Shown here one piece after another: positions 1 through 9,206 of a stretch of 64,000 nt of DNA. Below the pieces are notes generated by a model that saw nothing but the letters and a program-made list of their open reading frames with translations, had not been told where the DNA came from and did no database searches. The stretch lies in contig CAVRIR010000003.1 in assembly GCA_963721305.1 (NCBI GenBank), positions 620,001-684,000 on the forward strand. The letters are read 5' to 3'. The DNA is from DATAES01 sp963721305 (GTDB lineage: Bacteria; Actinomycetota; Acidimicrobiia; Acidimicrobiales; JACDCH01). Position 1 is the stretch's first letter, and the number at the start of each line of letters is the position of its first letter. Position numbers and translations under genes: made by a program.

Positions 1-1026
1 ATGCCCGCATGGGTCCGGGTCAACCCAGACGGGGGTGCGGGACTCGACGATCGCCAGCGCGAGCTGTTGCGCACTACGCGGTGGGATTGGTGGCAGTACG
101 GCGCGGCCTGGCGCGATCGGCTCCTGCGTCAGGCCGACGCCGCGGACCACCTCGTCTTGGTGTCACCGACCGAGCGCGGCCGGGCTGTCGAGGTACTCGA
201 TGTCGATGCCGACCGGGTTTCGGATATCCCGAACGGCGTGGACGTGACAAGGTTCTGCCCACGACCGATGAGCCGGGAGGCGCGCCGAAACCACTTCAGG
301 CGTTGGCTCGTCGAGGATCCCCGAGGCTGGAACGAAACCTCCGTAGCCGGCACGGTGGGATACTGCGAGGCGGACCTCGACCGGCTTCTGGGCCCCGACG
401 GCGACGCGACGGTCCTGGTCTTCGTCGGGCGCTTCACCTCCGCCAAGCGGGTCCCGTTGCTGGTGCGGGCGTTCGCCCGCGCCAGGGCGCGGTTCGACCG
501 TCCGGCATCCCTTGTGGTTTGGGGCGGATATCCGGGCGAGTGGGAGGGTGAACACCCGGTCACGGTTGCCGGCAAGATCGGTGCGGAGGGACTGTTCTTC
601 GCCGGATGGAGGGGCCATGCCGATCTGCCCGAGGCGCTCGCCGCCTGCGACGCGCTGGTGATCCCGTCGGTCGACGACTCGTACCCGCAGGCGCCGCTCG
701 AGGCCATGGCTGTCGGCCTCCCGGTGATTGCCACCAACAGCGGCGGGTTCCCGTTCGTGGTCAACCTCGACCCCGCTCGACCCACCGGCTGGCTCGTTCC
801 GCCCGATGACGAGCGCGCCCTGTCAGAGGTGCTCGTCTGGGCGGTCAATCGTCCGCACGAGCTTTCTCGACGAGGCGACGCAGCGCTTGCACATGCCCGA
901 TCGCGCCTGTCGTGGGCCAGCCGTGTCGAGCTGTTCGAAGAGGCGTACGCGTCCGCCAGGGACTGGCGGGCAAGACGTGGCTCCGGCAAAGCAAGCAGCG
1001 CTGACCGCACGAACCGCGCACGCTGA
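1..1026 (+). CDS. GT4-family glycosyltransferase, 5' end outside window
   Basis: Retaining GT-B glycosyltransferase, probably transferring a sugar from a nucleotide donor in envelope or exopolysaccharide synthesis. Visible parts are the domain linker IPNGVD (residues 76-81), the donor-domain strand FVGRF (141-145) and the sugar-nucleotide block APLEAMAVGLPVIAT (231-245). The usual E-x7-E is D226-x7-E234 here. The family is normally about 380-450 residues and the acceptor-binding N-terminal half is mostly missing, so the ATG at base 1 is probably internal and the gene begins before the window. The last 20 residues are polar and probably disordered. Substrate unknown. Confidence 0.85.
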   Translation: MPAWVRVNPDGGAGLDDRQRELLRTTRWDWWQYGAAWRDRLLRQADAADHLVLVSPTERGRAVEVLDVDADRVSDIPNGVDVTRFCPRPMSREARRNHFRRWLVEDPRGWNETSVAGTVGYCEADLDRLLGPDGDATVLVFVGRFTSAKRVPLLVRAFARARARFDRPASLVVWGGYPGEWEGEHPVTVAGKIGAEGLFFAGWRGHADLPEALAACDALVIPSVDDSYPQAPLEAMAVGLPVIATNSGGFPFVVNLDPARPTGWLVPPDDERALSEVLVWAVNRPHELSRRGDAALAHARSRLSWASRVELFEEAYASARDWRARRGSGKASSADRTNRAR

Positions 1027-2093
1027 CATGTCTCGACCCATCTCGAAAGTACGCTCCGCACCGGCGGTATGGGAGGGTGCCGGTTGCCGCGCACGACGGC
1101 GGAATACGGGATGATTCAGGTGTTCGCGCCGCCGCGCGGGCTCGGGTCGTCCGGATTGCTCTGAGTGTGGCGGCGGGTACGGCGCGGGGCGGTCACGTCG
1201 CCCGCGCCTGACGGAGTTCTTCGATGACGGCGCGTCGCGCTTGCTCAAGCGCTTCGAGGTAGGTCGAACCCCCACGGCGCGCGACCATTCCGACTTGATG
1301 GGATAAGCGCTGCTGGACATCGCCTGCTGTCGGACGCTTGACAGCGGCCGGCCACTGCGGACGAAGCAGCTGTGAGGCCGTTCCCTCCGTCCACGACGTG
1401 ATGCTTTCGAGGAACTCAATCCCTAAGGACGGTGCACCATCTGTGGTCCATGCTGCCCAAGCCGACGCTGGTCCTTTCCTGGGAGGCGAAGGCTTGCGGG
1501 CGGCCTTCGAACTGGCAAACGCGAGACGCTCGCGCCGTGTCGTCGTCGCAGCAGACGACGCTCGAGAACGGAACCAACGACATGACGATCCTCTCTGAGG
1601 TTCAGAAGAGGCGGCATGCCTGCGGGGCGGCAACCACAACCGGTCGTCCTGCCAACCAAGCGTCCCTTCGGGACAACCGCAACTGTACCGCCTCCACAGC
1701 AGGTCGACCCGTCAGGACACGGACCGCATCGTCGGTGCACGGCACCGCACGACACGTCACTGTTCCGCGGCTCGCACGACGAGCCGACAAGGGTGCCACC
1801 GCCGGCGCCGAGCGTCAGATCGGGCGCAGCGAGGTCAACTGACAGGCGCATCGTCGGCGACAAGGTCCAGCCCTGCACGCGCTGAGCCGGCGATAAGGAA
1901 TGCCCAAGATCGTTTAGGCGCCCGTCCCCCTCGGAGTGCTCTCGTTACCGTCTCGGCCCTGGATGTCTGCGGCGGCGCCGCGCACCAACGAAGGAAGTGA
2001 CTCGACTGACCTCGAGTGAACCGGCACATCCGGCGATGTGTGACACCAGCGGAGGATTCCTTCGTGCCGGGGGATGTCCAGTTTCGGCTGCCG
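1027..2093. other. About 1 kb without a convincing gene
   Basis: No reading frame here has clear family features. The best candidate is the minus-strand frame 1193-1639. Its C-terminal third looks protein-like (LEALEQARRAVIEELRQA near the end), while its N-terminal half is an Arg/Ser-rich sequence typical of a GC-rich shadow frame. It may be the tail of a decayed gene. No tRNA, terminal repeat or strong promoter was seen. Confidence 0.4.
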
Positions 2094-2448
2094 TCACCCT
2101 TCCTCGCGGCTCCCGGCGAAGGTAATCGTGTTGCCGTTGGGATCGCTCACGCTGGCGATCGCGATACCCGATGACACCGTCTGCATGTCGGTCTCAACGC
2201 CGATGCTCGTCAAGTGCTCGGTTACGGGAGTGACCGTGTCCACGACCAGCGTCGCAACACATGATCCCGCTCCCTCCGACCGCTCGACACCGGTAGCCCG
2301 CCCGTACGGTTCAGTTGCCACGCGGCGAGGCCGTCCATCGGCGCCGATCGGGCGGACGACCGAACAGGGCGGTGTACCACTCGACCCCGGCAGCGTGGTC
2401 GGTGACAATCATCTCGGCCAGGACGTTGGTGATCTCGGGCGCAGCCAT
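2094..2448 (-). pseudogene. VOC/glyoxalase-family protein, frameshifted
   Basis: Small vicinal-oxygen-chelate protein whose function cannot be assigned. Reading from the ATG at 2448, the N-terminal strand-helix (MAAPEITNVLAEMIVTDHA, then WYTALFGRPPD) lies in one frame. The middle (MDGLAAWQLN) is in a second frame and the C-terminal half, ending VSDPNGNTITFAG, in a third. PNGN near the end is the usual VOC C-terminal strand. Total length fits the roughly 115-120 residues of the single-domain family, so only two single-base indels separate this from an intact gene. Either a decayed gene or a sequence error. Confidence 0.65.
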
Positions 2449-2531
2449 GCACTCGTCCTACCTCATTGACAGCGACGCCAGGCCGCCCGACTTGCGTCTC
2501 ACACGGAGGTCCGGGACGCATCGGCCTGCTG

Positions 2532-2996
2532 TCAGGCTGAAATGCCGCGACGTTCGAGCTCCACCCGCAGTCGAGCCGCATCCATTTCCAACATGGATGG
2601 TTCCGCTTGGCCACTGCCAGTCCACAGCTCCCGCAGGAAGTCGAGGTTCTCCCAGATTGGAGCAGTGGGTCGGCCGTCGTCGGCGTGGCGAGGCGTGACC
2701 CACCAGTGCAGGTGAGGAACGCCGTTGCCGAGCGACTCGACGTTCGTCTTGACTGGGGAGAACACAGCGTCGACTGCCGCGCACACCTCGGTCAGCTCAG
2801 CGAGATGACGTGATCGGGTGACTTCATCAAGGTGGTACATCTCCCTGATGCACAGCCGGCTGACGAAAAACGCGGCGCCTCTGTAGCGCTGGTTCCGGTG
2901 AAGGCGTAGCCAGCCCGTCTCCAGCCCCGCCACATCGCCAGGGCGAGGTTCGGTCTCCTGGAGCGCGTTCTCGGCGCAGAGCGGACATTTTCCCAT
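2532..2996 (-). CDS. HIT-family (histidine triad) protein
   Basis: Small nucleotide hydrolase/transferase of the histidine triad superfamily, 154 residues and cytoplasmic. The triad is GNGVPHLHWWVTPR (residues 92-105), which has H-x-H followed by WW rather than a third His at the usual spacing, as in several HIT-like subfamilies. The N-terminal CPLC (4-7) probably helps bind zinc. MGKCPLC is the natural start, and the length is normal. It is transcribed towards the broken VOC gene. The physiological substrate cannot be read from sequence. Confidence 0.85.
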   Translation of the reverse strand: MGKCPLCAENALQETEPRPGDVAGLETGWLRLHRNQRYRGAAFFVSRLCIREMYHLDEVTRSRHLAELTEVCAAVDAVFSPVKTNVESLGNGVPHLHWWVTPRHADDGRPTAPIWENLDFLRELWTGSGQAEPSMLEMDAARLRVELERRGISA

Positions 2997-3370
2997 TCCC
3001 GAACGCTATTGCTGGTTGCGGTTCTGCTCGCGGAACCGACTGCGAGAGCCAGGCTCTGGGCGGTCGGCCCGTCGGAGTGCTCGTGCCGTGGGCCTGCCCC
3101 AGATGTGCCGTACTCGGGCAGCCCGATTACGGACACGAACGCGACGGGTGACACGCCACAGCTCGCATCAAGTTCAGGAGCTGGTTACGACGCGGCGCGC
3201 GTTGTACAACGAAGTCGTCACCCACAACTCGTACCGCGCGCGTGGCGTTGCGAGACCGTTCCATGGCGCGTGGATGGCGCGACCGCTGACGTTCGCCTCG
3301 GCTCGGTGATGTTCGACGCAGCGCGGTGACCAGCATTTTCGTCCGTCGGCGTCCGTCTGTGACCGTACGC

Positions 3371-3420
3371 GGAGGACTGCAAAGCCCTGTACACCGGTTC
3401 GATTCCGGTCGCCGCCTCCA
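3371..3420 (+). tRNA. 3' half of a tRNA-Cys (GCA), fragment
   Basis: The segment carries a CTGCAAA anticodon loop (GCA, Cys), a T arm with GGTTCGATTCC, and a 3' acceptor strand ending GCCGCCTCCA. A 5' acceptor strand GGAGGC(G) and a D arm should lie about 30 bases upstream of the anticodon, but 3340-3370 contains neither. The 5' anticodon stem is also mismatched. It is therefore a tRNA-Cys 3' fragment rather than a working gene, the kind of sequence left as an att site by tRNA-targeting integrases. No integrase is nearby. Confidence 0.7.
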
Positions 3421-3496
3421 ACGTTTGAGCAGGTCAGGCGCTTGTCGCGTGAGACAGCGAACGGCACATCACCATCGTCATCGTCTCGTGCCTTTC

Positions 3497-3704
3497 TCGT
3501 CGTGGGGAACCGCGACGGGCACTCCTGATGACAACAGTGCGTTTGCCTCTTACGAGCCACGCCGCGGACAGGACACTGGCGGCACGGCTGTTCGTTTAAC
3601 AGCCAGACCCGTGGCCGGCAGGCACTTCAAGAGCCGAACCGCCAGCACCCTCGACGCTACGAGCAACCCCGTCGCGCCAACCCGATTCTCAATCGGGCAC
3701 TTCT
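3497..3704. mobile_element. Solo end of an IS110-type element (no transposase)
   Basis: This stretch aligns with the non-coding end upstream of the IS110 transposase at 47847-48081. Shared blocks, in the same order, include GGGCACTCCTG, CGAGCCAC-CCGCGG, GGCAGGCACTTC-AGAGC, CGACGCTACG (GAGACGCTACG at the other copy), CCAACCCGATTCTCAA (CCCACCCGCATTCTCAA there) and a final GGCACTT. Orientation is the same, so a transposase would lie to the left on the minus strand, but 3421-3497 has only a faint trace. The two copies have diverged considerably, so they come from related insertions rather than a recent duplication. Confidence 0.65.
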
Positions 3705-3875
3705 GCGCTGTCGGTGGTGGTGTTCAGATGCGCGCCGGTCGGCTTGGAGGAGGTGCTTGTGTGACAGCTGACCGAGGTCTTGTCGCGACGAATTAGTTGT
3801 CGAGCGGCGCCGGTGGCGCGAGGTTTTGGCCAGTCGCCTCAGGGCGGGGACGGCTGGGGACTGGGGGCGTGTCCG

Positions 3876-6386
3876 ATGCTGGGACGCTGGGTTGTTGTGC
3901 GTGGGCTGGCAGTTCGGGGCATTGGGGGGCGCCGGTCTCGGTTGGGGCGTGTTGGTTTGGTCGTGTTGGTTGGGGTCGCGTTGTTGGGGTTGTCGGGTTG
4001 TGTGGCTGATCCGCCGCCGCGGATCGGGTTGGCGGTTGCGGGGAACGGTGAGGCGGCGTTGTCGTGGCAGCCGCCGCTGGCGGCGCCGTTTCCGACTACG
4101 AGTTATCGGGTGACGCCGTGGGTCGGTCAGGTGGCACAGACACCGATGGTGGTGAGCTCGTCGGCCACGACTTCGACAGTGACTGGTTTGAGCAATGGGC
4201 TCGCGTACACGTTCACGGTGACGGCGGTTGACAGTCGTGGTGACGAGAGCGCGTCGTCGGGCCAGTCGAACCGGGTCACGCCGAGTGCGGTGATCCCGGC
4301 GGTCACTTCGGTCGACGCCGGTGGAACGACGTCGTGTGCTCGGGTCGCCAACGGCACGGCGGAGTGCTGGGGCAACAATCCGGTCGGCGAGTTCGGTAAC
4401 GGCACGACTGCCAACTCGAACATTCCAGTCATTGCCGCGATTGGCCATGTCTTCAGCACGGTCGAGACCGGCGGGCTGGCGTCTTGTGGGCTGACCCCCT
4501 CGAACACGGTGGAGTGCTGGGGTTACAACCTCGACGGCGAGCTGGGCAACGGCACCACTACCACCTCGACCACCCCTGTGCCCGTGACCGGGATCAGCAA
4601 CGCGACCGCGATCGCGGCGGGCGGACGGCACGCGTGCGCGCTGCTGAGTGGCGGCACGGTGCAGTGTTGGGGCTACAACGCGTCCGGCCAGCTCGGCAAC
4701 GGCACCACCACCAACTCTTCGGTGCCGGTGCCCGTAAGCGGGATCACCACCGCCACCGCCATCACGGCCGGGCACTTGCACACCTGTGCCCGCCTCGCTG
4801 ACGGCACGGTGCAGTGCTGGGGCAGCGCATTCGGCGATGGCTCCAACACCGACTCATCCACTCCCATCGCGGTCAGCGGGATCAGCACCGCCACCGCCAT
4901 CACCGCCGGGTACGTGGATACGTGCGCCCTGCTCACCAATCACACCGTCGAGTGTTGGGGCGCCAACAACCAAGGCCAGCTCGGCGATGGCTCCACCACC
5001 GACTCGTTCAGTCCGGTCGCAGTTAACGGGATCACGTCCGCCACCGCGGTCGGGGCGGGCGACGTGCACACTTGCGCGGTCCTCACCGGCGGCACGGTGA
5101 AATGTTGGGGCTACAACGCGTTCGGCCAGCTCGGCAACAACACCACCACCAATTCGTCCACCCCCGTCACCGTGACCAACCTTCCCGCCGTCACCGCGGT
5201 CGCTGCAGGAGCCAACCACACCTGTGGCCTGCTCACCGGCGGCACCGTCGCCTGCTGGGGCGACAACGGCGTCGGCCAACTCGGCAACGGCACCACCACC
5301 GGCGCGCCCACCCCGGTCCCCGTCGCCTGGCCCGCTCCCGTTGCCATCACCGCCGGCACCGAGCACACCTGCGTCCTGCTCACCGGAGGCACCATCGCCT
5401 GCTGGGGCCGTAACCAATTCGGGCAGCTCGGCAACGGCACCACCGTCGACTCGTCTACCCCTGTCGGGGTCATTGGGATCACCCAGGCTGTCGCCGTTGC
5501 CGCCGGCGGCGAGCACACCTGCGCCCTGCTCAGCGACAACATCGTCAAGTGCTGGGGCCGGAACAATTTCGGCGAGCTCGGCAACAGCAGCTTGACCGAC
5601 TCGTCGACCCCGGTCGCGGTTACCGGGATCAACAACGCCATCGGCATCGCTGCCGGCATTGGGCACACGTGCGCCGTGCTCAGCGGTTTCCACCTCAAGT
5701 GCTGGGGCAACAACTCCTTCGGGCAGCTCGGCAACGGCAGCACCGTCAATGCCGTCAGCCCTGCCGACGTGACCGGGATCTCCACTGCCACCGCCATCAC
5801 CGCCGCCAGCTCGCACACCTGCGCGATGCTTTTGGGCGGCACCGTCAAATGCTGGGGTGGCAACTTGCTCGGCCAGCTCGGCGACAGCACCACCGCCGGC
5901 TCGACCACGCCGGTCGCCGTCACCGGGATCACTACCGCTGTCGGTGTCACCGCCAGCGGCTTCCACACCTGCGCCCTGCTCTTCGACAGCACCGTCGCCT
6001 GCTGGGGCAGCGGAGGCAGCAACGGCACCAACACCGACTCGTCCACCCCCGTGCCGGTCTCCGGGATCACCACCGCCGTCAGGATCACCGCCGGCGACTC
6101 CCACACGTGCGCCCTGCTTACCAGCGGCACGATCGAATGCTGGGGTTTCAATTCCCTAGGCCAACTCGGCAACGGCACCACCACCGACTCGATAACCCCG
6201 GTCGCCGTCACCGGGATCACGACCGGCATCACCGTCTACGCCAACGCCATCACCGCCGGCACTGAGTACACCTGCGCCCTCCTGACCGGCGGGACCATCG
6301 ACTGTTGGGGCCTCAACACCCAGGGACAGCTCGGCAACGGGACCACCATCGACTCGCACACCCCTGTCGAGGTCGTCTGGCCCTAG
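3876..6386 (+). CDS. RCC1-repeat lipoprotein with fibronectin type III domain
   Basis: Predicted cell-surface lipoprotein. From the ATG at 3876 (preceded by GGGGGCG) there is a basic n-region, a hydrophobic stretch and the lipobox LSGC, with Cys at residue 42. This is followed by ADPPPRIG, then one fibronectin type III domain (about residues 49-135) and 14 RCC1-type repeats to the C-terminus. Each repeat has the pattern HTCALL-GGT-CWG-N--GQLGNGTTT-S-TPV-V-GI, giving two Cys per repeat. RCC1 repeats normally build seven-bladed propellers, so 14 could form two. The paralogue at 16298 shares the CVADPPPR leader and the layout. An upstream in-frame ATG at 3780 would give a less likely longer N-terminus. 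Function unknown, probably binding. Confidence 0.85.
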   Translation: MLGRWVVVRGLAVRGIGGRRSRLGRVGLVVLVGVALLGLSGCVADPPPRIGLAVAGNGEAALSWQPPLAAPFPTTSYRVTPWVGQVAQTPMVVSSSATTSTVTGLSNGLAYTFTVTAVDSRGDESASSGQSNRVTPSAVIPAVTSVDAGGTTSCARVANGTAECWGNNPVGEFGNGTTANSNIPVIAAIGHVFSTVETGGLASCGLTPSNTVECWGYNLDGELGNGTTTTSTTPVPVTGISNATAIAAGGRHACALLSGGTVQCWGYNASGQLGNGTTTNSSVPVPVSGITTATAITAGHLHTCARLADGTVQCWGSAFGDGSNTDSSTPIAVSGISTATAITAGYVDTCALLTNHTVECWGANNQGQLGDGSTTDSFSPVAVNGITSATAVGAGDVHTCAVLTGGTVKCWGYNAFGQLGNNTTTNSSTPVTVTNLPAVTAVAAGANHTCGLLTGGTVACWGDNGVGQLGNGTTTGAPTPVPVAWPAPVAITAGTEHTCVLLTGGTIACWGRNQFGQLGNGTTVDSSTPVGVIGITQAVAVAAGGEHTCALLSDNIVKCWGRNNFGELGNSSLTDSSTPVAVTGINNAIGIAAGIGHTCAVLSGFHLKCWGNNSFGQLGNGSTVNAVSPADVTGISTATAITAASSHTCAMLLGGTVKCWGGNLLGQLGDSTTAGSTTPVAVTGITTAVGVTASGFHTCALLFDSTVACWGSGGSNGTNTDSSTPVPVSGITTAVRITAGDSHTCALLTSGTIECWGFNSLGQLGNGTTTDSITPVAVTGITTGITVYANAITAGTEYTCALLTGGTIDCWGLNTQGQLGNGTTIDSHTPVEVVWP
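4302..6383 (+). repeat. Fourteen tandem RCC1-type repeats, about 150 bp each
   Basis: Coding tandem repeat inside the lipoprotein gene. Units vary from about 138 to 165 bp; two (near 4800 and 6000) lack the GQLG segment and are shorter. The DNA is conserved enough that open frames appear on both strands in all phases. Those antisense frames are shadows. Confidence 0.85.
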
Positions 6387-6512
6387 ACCGCCACCTCTGC
6401 TCACGCAGCGATACGCAAACGCCCGAGGATTGTTGACGCCGAGGCATGCAGAACATCAGCGGCGGAAATGCCGCCTACCGCGTGAGCGGTATCGGCACGT
6501 CCCGGCGGCGGG

Positions 6513-6938
6513 TCAGGCGGCGGCCACGGTGACGGTAAGGGCAGGCCCGAGCGCGCACAAAGCGCCGGGCCGGCAGGTGACGACCGTCCAGATGTTCGCT
6601 TGACCGGGTACGGCCGCGGTAAACGTTCTCCGAGGCGGGCTGCACGTCGTATCGCACGAGTCGTTGGTCTCCAAGGTCGGTGCGAACTGCTCGTTGCCAC
6701 CGACCCAGTGCAACTCGGTGGGGTCTACGTTCACCTCCAACTGTTGGTAGACGCGTAGCGTTATCGGCGTCGGGGTCTGACCCTTGACCAGCGTGACGAT
6801 CACAGGGTCGGGTGACGGCTGGCCCCGCGTGGTGCTAGTCGAGCCGAAGGAGGGCTGGCCGCTCGTGTTGCTGCTCGTCGACCCGCAACCCGCGGCCACG
6901 ACGGCTGCGAGAAGCAAGACACACAATCGCAGTCTCAT
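6513..6938 (-). CDS. Small lipoprotein, unknown function
   Basis: Starting at the ATG at 6938, the protein has 141 residues. A short basic n-region (MRLRL) and hydrophobic core lead to the lipobox VAAGC, then a Ser/Thr/Gly-rich linker and a roughly 90-residue globular part predicted to be beta-rich. The globular part contains four Cys (NDSCDTTCSPP, VTCRPGALCALG) likely to form disulfides. It probably sits on the outer face of the membrane. It is convergent with the RCC1 lipoprotein gene. I do not recognise the family. Confidence 0.65.
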   Translation of the reverse strand: MRLRLCVLLLAAVVAAGCGSTSSNTSGQPSFGSTSTTRGQPSPDPVIVTLVKGQTPTPITLRVYQQLEVNVDPTELHWVGGNEQFAPTLETNDSCDTTCSPPRRTFTAAVPGQANIWTVVTCRPGALCALGPALTVTVAAA

Positions 6939-7264
6939 ATGACGCACCGTTCGCTGCAGTAGCCCAAGCACCGTCGCTCAAGCGGACGGTATTTGGGACG
7001 CTCGATGTCGGCGTCTGGTTCCCTGAACTGCGGTCTCACTTGTCGCCTGGCGAACCGCACCCATCCCGTATTGACGGATCTGAGTGCGATGTATCAGGCA
7101 CTTATGAGCGGTGCGGATCGGCCCCTAGGTCGCGAGTATGCCCCTTCGGGTCGGCCACATCGCGCCGGCGGGGGACGGCGAAATCTGCTCAACTTCGGAC
7201 TCGGGTGGTGTTCGAGACGGACGACCTCGTCCTGAACTCGGTGCACATCCTCGGAGGGGACACG

Positions 7265-7684
7265 ATGAGCGATTACTCACAGGGACCGGGTTGGTGGCAG
7301 GCGACGGACGGGAAGTGGTACCCGCCAGATGCGACGGCCGCAGGGCAAGGTGCCTTCGCGCCTGTTCCGTCGAGTGGACAGGACGTCGACGCGAAGGGAT
7401 TCGTGCGATCGCTCTACGACTTCAAGCTCGACCACTTCGTCACGCCGAAGGTCCTGCGGTTCATCTATGCCATTGTCGTCATCCTGCTGAGCCTCGGTGC
7501 CGTGCTGTTCCTGCTCGCCGGCCTTAGCTCGGGCGACTCGTCGAGCGCAGTCGCCGCGCTCATCGGCGTGCCGATCGCATACTTCCTGTACTTGGTGTTC
7601 ACCCGCATCTATTTCGAACTCATCGCCGCCTTCTTCCACATACACGACGACGTGCGGGCGATCCGTCGCAACAACAGATCCTGA
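7265..7684 (+). CDS. DUF4282-type membrane protein with GWWQ...KWYPP leader
   Basis: Protein of 139 residues. The start at 7265 is fixed by CGGAGGGG seven bases upstream; frames opening earlier are artefacts. The N-terminus has GPGWWQATDGKWYPP, a short motif seen at the start of many actinobacterial membrane proteins. A Pro/Ala linker, an SLYDFKLDHFVTPKV segment and two transmembrane helices (about residues 65-87 and 95-115) follow, and it ends with a basic tail. This matches DUF4282. Biochemical role unknown. Confidence 0.75.
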   Translation: MSDYSQGPGWWQATDGKWYPPDATAAGQGAFAPVPSSGQDVDAKGFVRSLYDFKLDHFVTPKVLRFIYAIVVILLSLGAVLFLLAGLSSGDSSSAVAALIGVPIAYFLYLVFTRIYFELIAAFFHIHDDVRAIRRNNRS

Positions 7685-7907
7685 ATCCTTCGGTTGCGTG
7701 ACATCGTTACGAGTGACGCGGAGACGTTCTCGGAACTCGGGCGTTCCCATTGCTCGAGGCGCGGTTCTAGCGCCCCGGGTGTCCCCTGTCGGCGCCGAGA
7801 GGTGCTCGATGACGGCACGTATACGCGCTCTGAGCCCAATAGTCGTCGCTACAGATGCGTTATTCTTTCAACGGCCGCGGCGTCGGCGGGACGGTAGCGT
7901 CGCGTGC

Positions 7908-8738
7908 ATGCGTGGGCGGCTTGGCACCATCACCGTGTTGTCGGTACTCGGCCTGCTCGCCGCCTGTGGAAGCGACAAGGCGACGAGTTCGTCATCGTCG
8001 GGGCCACAATCTCGGAGCAGTTCCTCGTCGACCGCAGTACCGAGCCTGTCGGGGACGGCGTGGACACTGACGAGTTACCTGGGCGCCGGCGGCACGATGG
8101 TGGCGTCATCGCCGGGCGCCGCGCTCAGCTTTGCTGCTGACGGGACTTTGTCGGGCAACACTGGATGCAACTCGTTCGGCGGGACGTACACGTCCGCTGA
8201 CTCGAAGCTGACGATCAGGCTGGGACCGATGACATTACGGGCATGTGCCGATCCGGCAGCCATGGCACAGGAGACCGCGATCGTCCAACAACTACCCACG
8301 GTGTCCAGCTACACGACGACCGGAGGCGTGTTGACGCTCACGGGAACGAACGGCAGCCCGTTGTTCATCTACGCGATGTCGAACAACACACTGCCGGGAA
8401 CGTCGTGGCAGGTGACCGGCGTCAACAACGGTCGGGGAGGTGTGGAGTCGACGGCCCTGACCGAACAGCTCACCGCCACCTTCGGCAGCGATGGGACGTT
8501 CACTGCTTTCGGTGGTTGCAACCAGCTTGCCGGGCGCTACACGACCACGGGCACCTCGGGGCTCGCGGTCGGCCCGTTGAGCGGAACCGACAAGTCATGC
8601 AGCAGCGACGTCGACCAGCTCGAACACGAGTACTCGACCGCGCTGGCCCAAGTAGCCAGCTACGACATCATCAACGGCACACTGACCATGCGGGACCGCC
8701 AAGGTTCAACTCAGGTCACCGCCATCGCCGCCCACTGA
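7908..8738 (+). CDS. Lipoprotein with two META (HslJ-like) domains
   Basis: Lipoprotein of 276 residues. ATG at 7908 begins a signal peptide with lipobox LAAC. A Ser-rich linker is followed by two META domains (about residues 50-150 and 160-270), each with the LSGTAW/LPGTSW opening strand, an F-x-x-DGT strand and the GCN-F-G/GCNQLAG turn. META domains occur in HslJ (heat-inducible, novobiocin resistance) and other envelope proteins. The enzymatic role, if any, is unknown. An earlier in-frame start would extend into non-conserved sequence. Confidence 0.8.
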   Translation: MRGRLGTITVLSVLGLLAACGSDKATSSSSSGPQSRSSSSSTAVPSLSGTAWTLTSYLGAGGTMVASSPGAALSFAADGTLSGNTGCNSFGGTYTSADSKLTIRLGPMTLRACADPAAMAQETAIVQQLPTVSSYTTTGGVLTLTGTNGSPLFIYAMSNNTLPGTSWQVTGVNNGRGGVESTALTEQLTATFGSDGTFTAFGGCNQLAGRYTTTGTSGLAVGPLSGTDKSCSSDVDQLEHEYSTALAQVASYDIINGTLTMRDRQGSTQVTAIAAH

Positions 8739-8892
8739 ACCTTCATCGCCTCACTTGTCGTGGGCAACTCACAGATGACAAGCCGCCACGCCCGCCTGTC
8801 AGTGTCGGGCACTCGATACCTGCAACCGCGTCCGAGATCGGCACGTTCCGGATGTCTGCCAGGAGTATGTGACGCTCCGCAGAGGTGATCCG

Positions 8893-9174
8893 ATGACCGA
8901 TGCTCAACAGGAGCCGGACCACTGCCCTCGGTGCGGGCGACGGTTGCCGTCCGCGACAGCAGGCGGACAGATCGGCCAAGTACCGCGTGCACCCCAAGAG
9001 TTGTGTTCCTGGTGTCTCACGGGGCATGGACCGACGTGGACCGACCTGGGCACGCTCCGCAACACGAGAGGGCGACGCTTCAACCTCCGACTACAGCGGA
9101 GATTGAGCCGGTGGTCTGGCGACGAAGTGACCTACAAGCTTGACCCGCCTGACCCCGACGTGGACACGAAGTAA
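8893..9174 (+). CDS. Small zinc-ribbon-like protein
   Basis: Protein of 93 residues. ATG at 8893 follows GAGGTGAT. CPRCGRR and CSWCLTG form two CxxC knuckles about 30 residues apart, a typical zinc ribbon, followed by a basic region and an acidic, Pro-rich tail (DPPDPDVDTK). It is probably cytoplasmic and could bind nucleic acid or protein. Family not recognised. Confidence 0.65.
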   Translation: MTDAQQEPDHCPRCGRRLPSATAGGQIGQVPRAPQELCSWCLTGHGPTWTDLGTLRNTRGRRFNLRLQRRLSRWSGDEVTYKLDPPDPDVDTK

Positions 9175-9206
9175 CGAAGCACTTACGAGCGGGTGCAGGT
9201 CAGCAG

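Noticed and set aside
1423..1885. Overlapping frames on both strands at 1.4-1.9 kb
   Set aside because: Mutually shadowing, no ribosome site or motif. Left as a gene-poor stretch.
3174..3560. Minus-strand frame with GGGDRNRTGVQGF and the EAATGIEPVYRAL frame
   Set aside because: Antisense of the tRNA-Cys fragment. Such sequences are a common false protein over tRNA 3' ends.
4854..6232. Long minus-strand and alternate-phase frames across the RCC1 repeats
   Set aside because: Shadows of a GC-rich tandem repeat. Low-complexity Gly/Ala/Arg or Pro/Ser composition.
4302..6383. Regular repeats considered as a CRISPR array
   Set aside because: Repeats are about 150 bp, coding, without constant short repeats and variable spacers of 25-40 bp.
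7497..7907. N-terminal extension of the META lipoprotein
   Set aside because: Overlaps the DUF4282 gene in another phase. The signal peptide begins at 7908.
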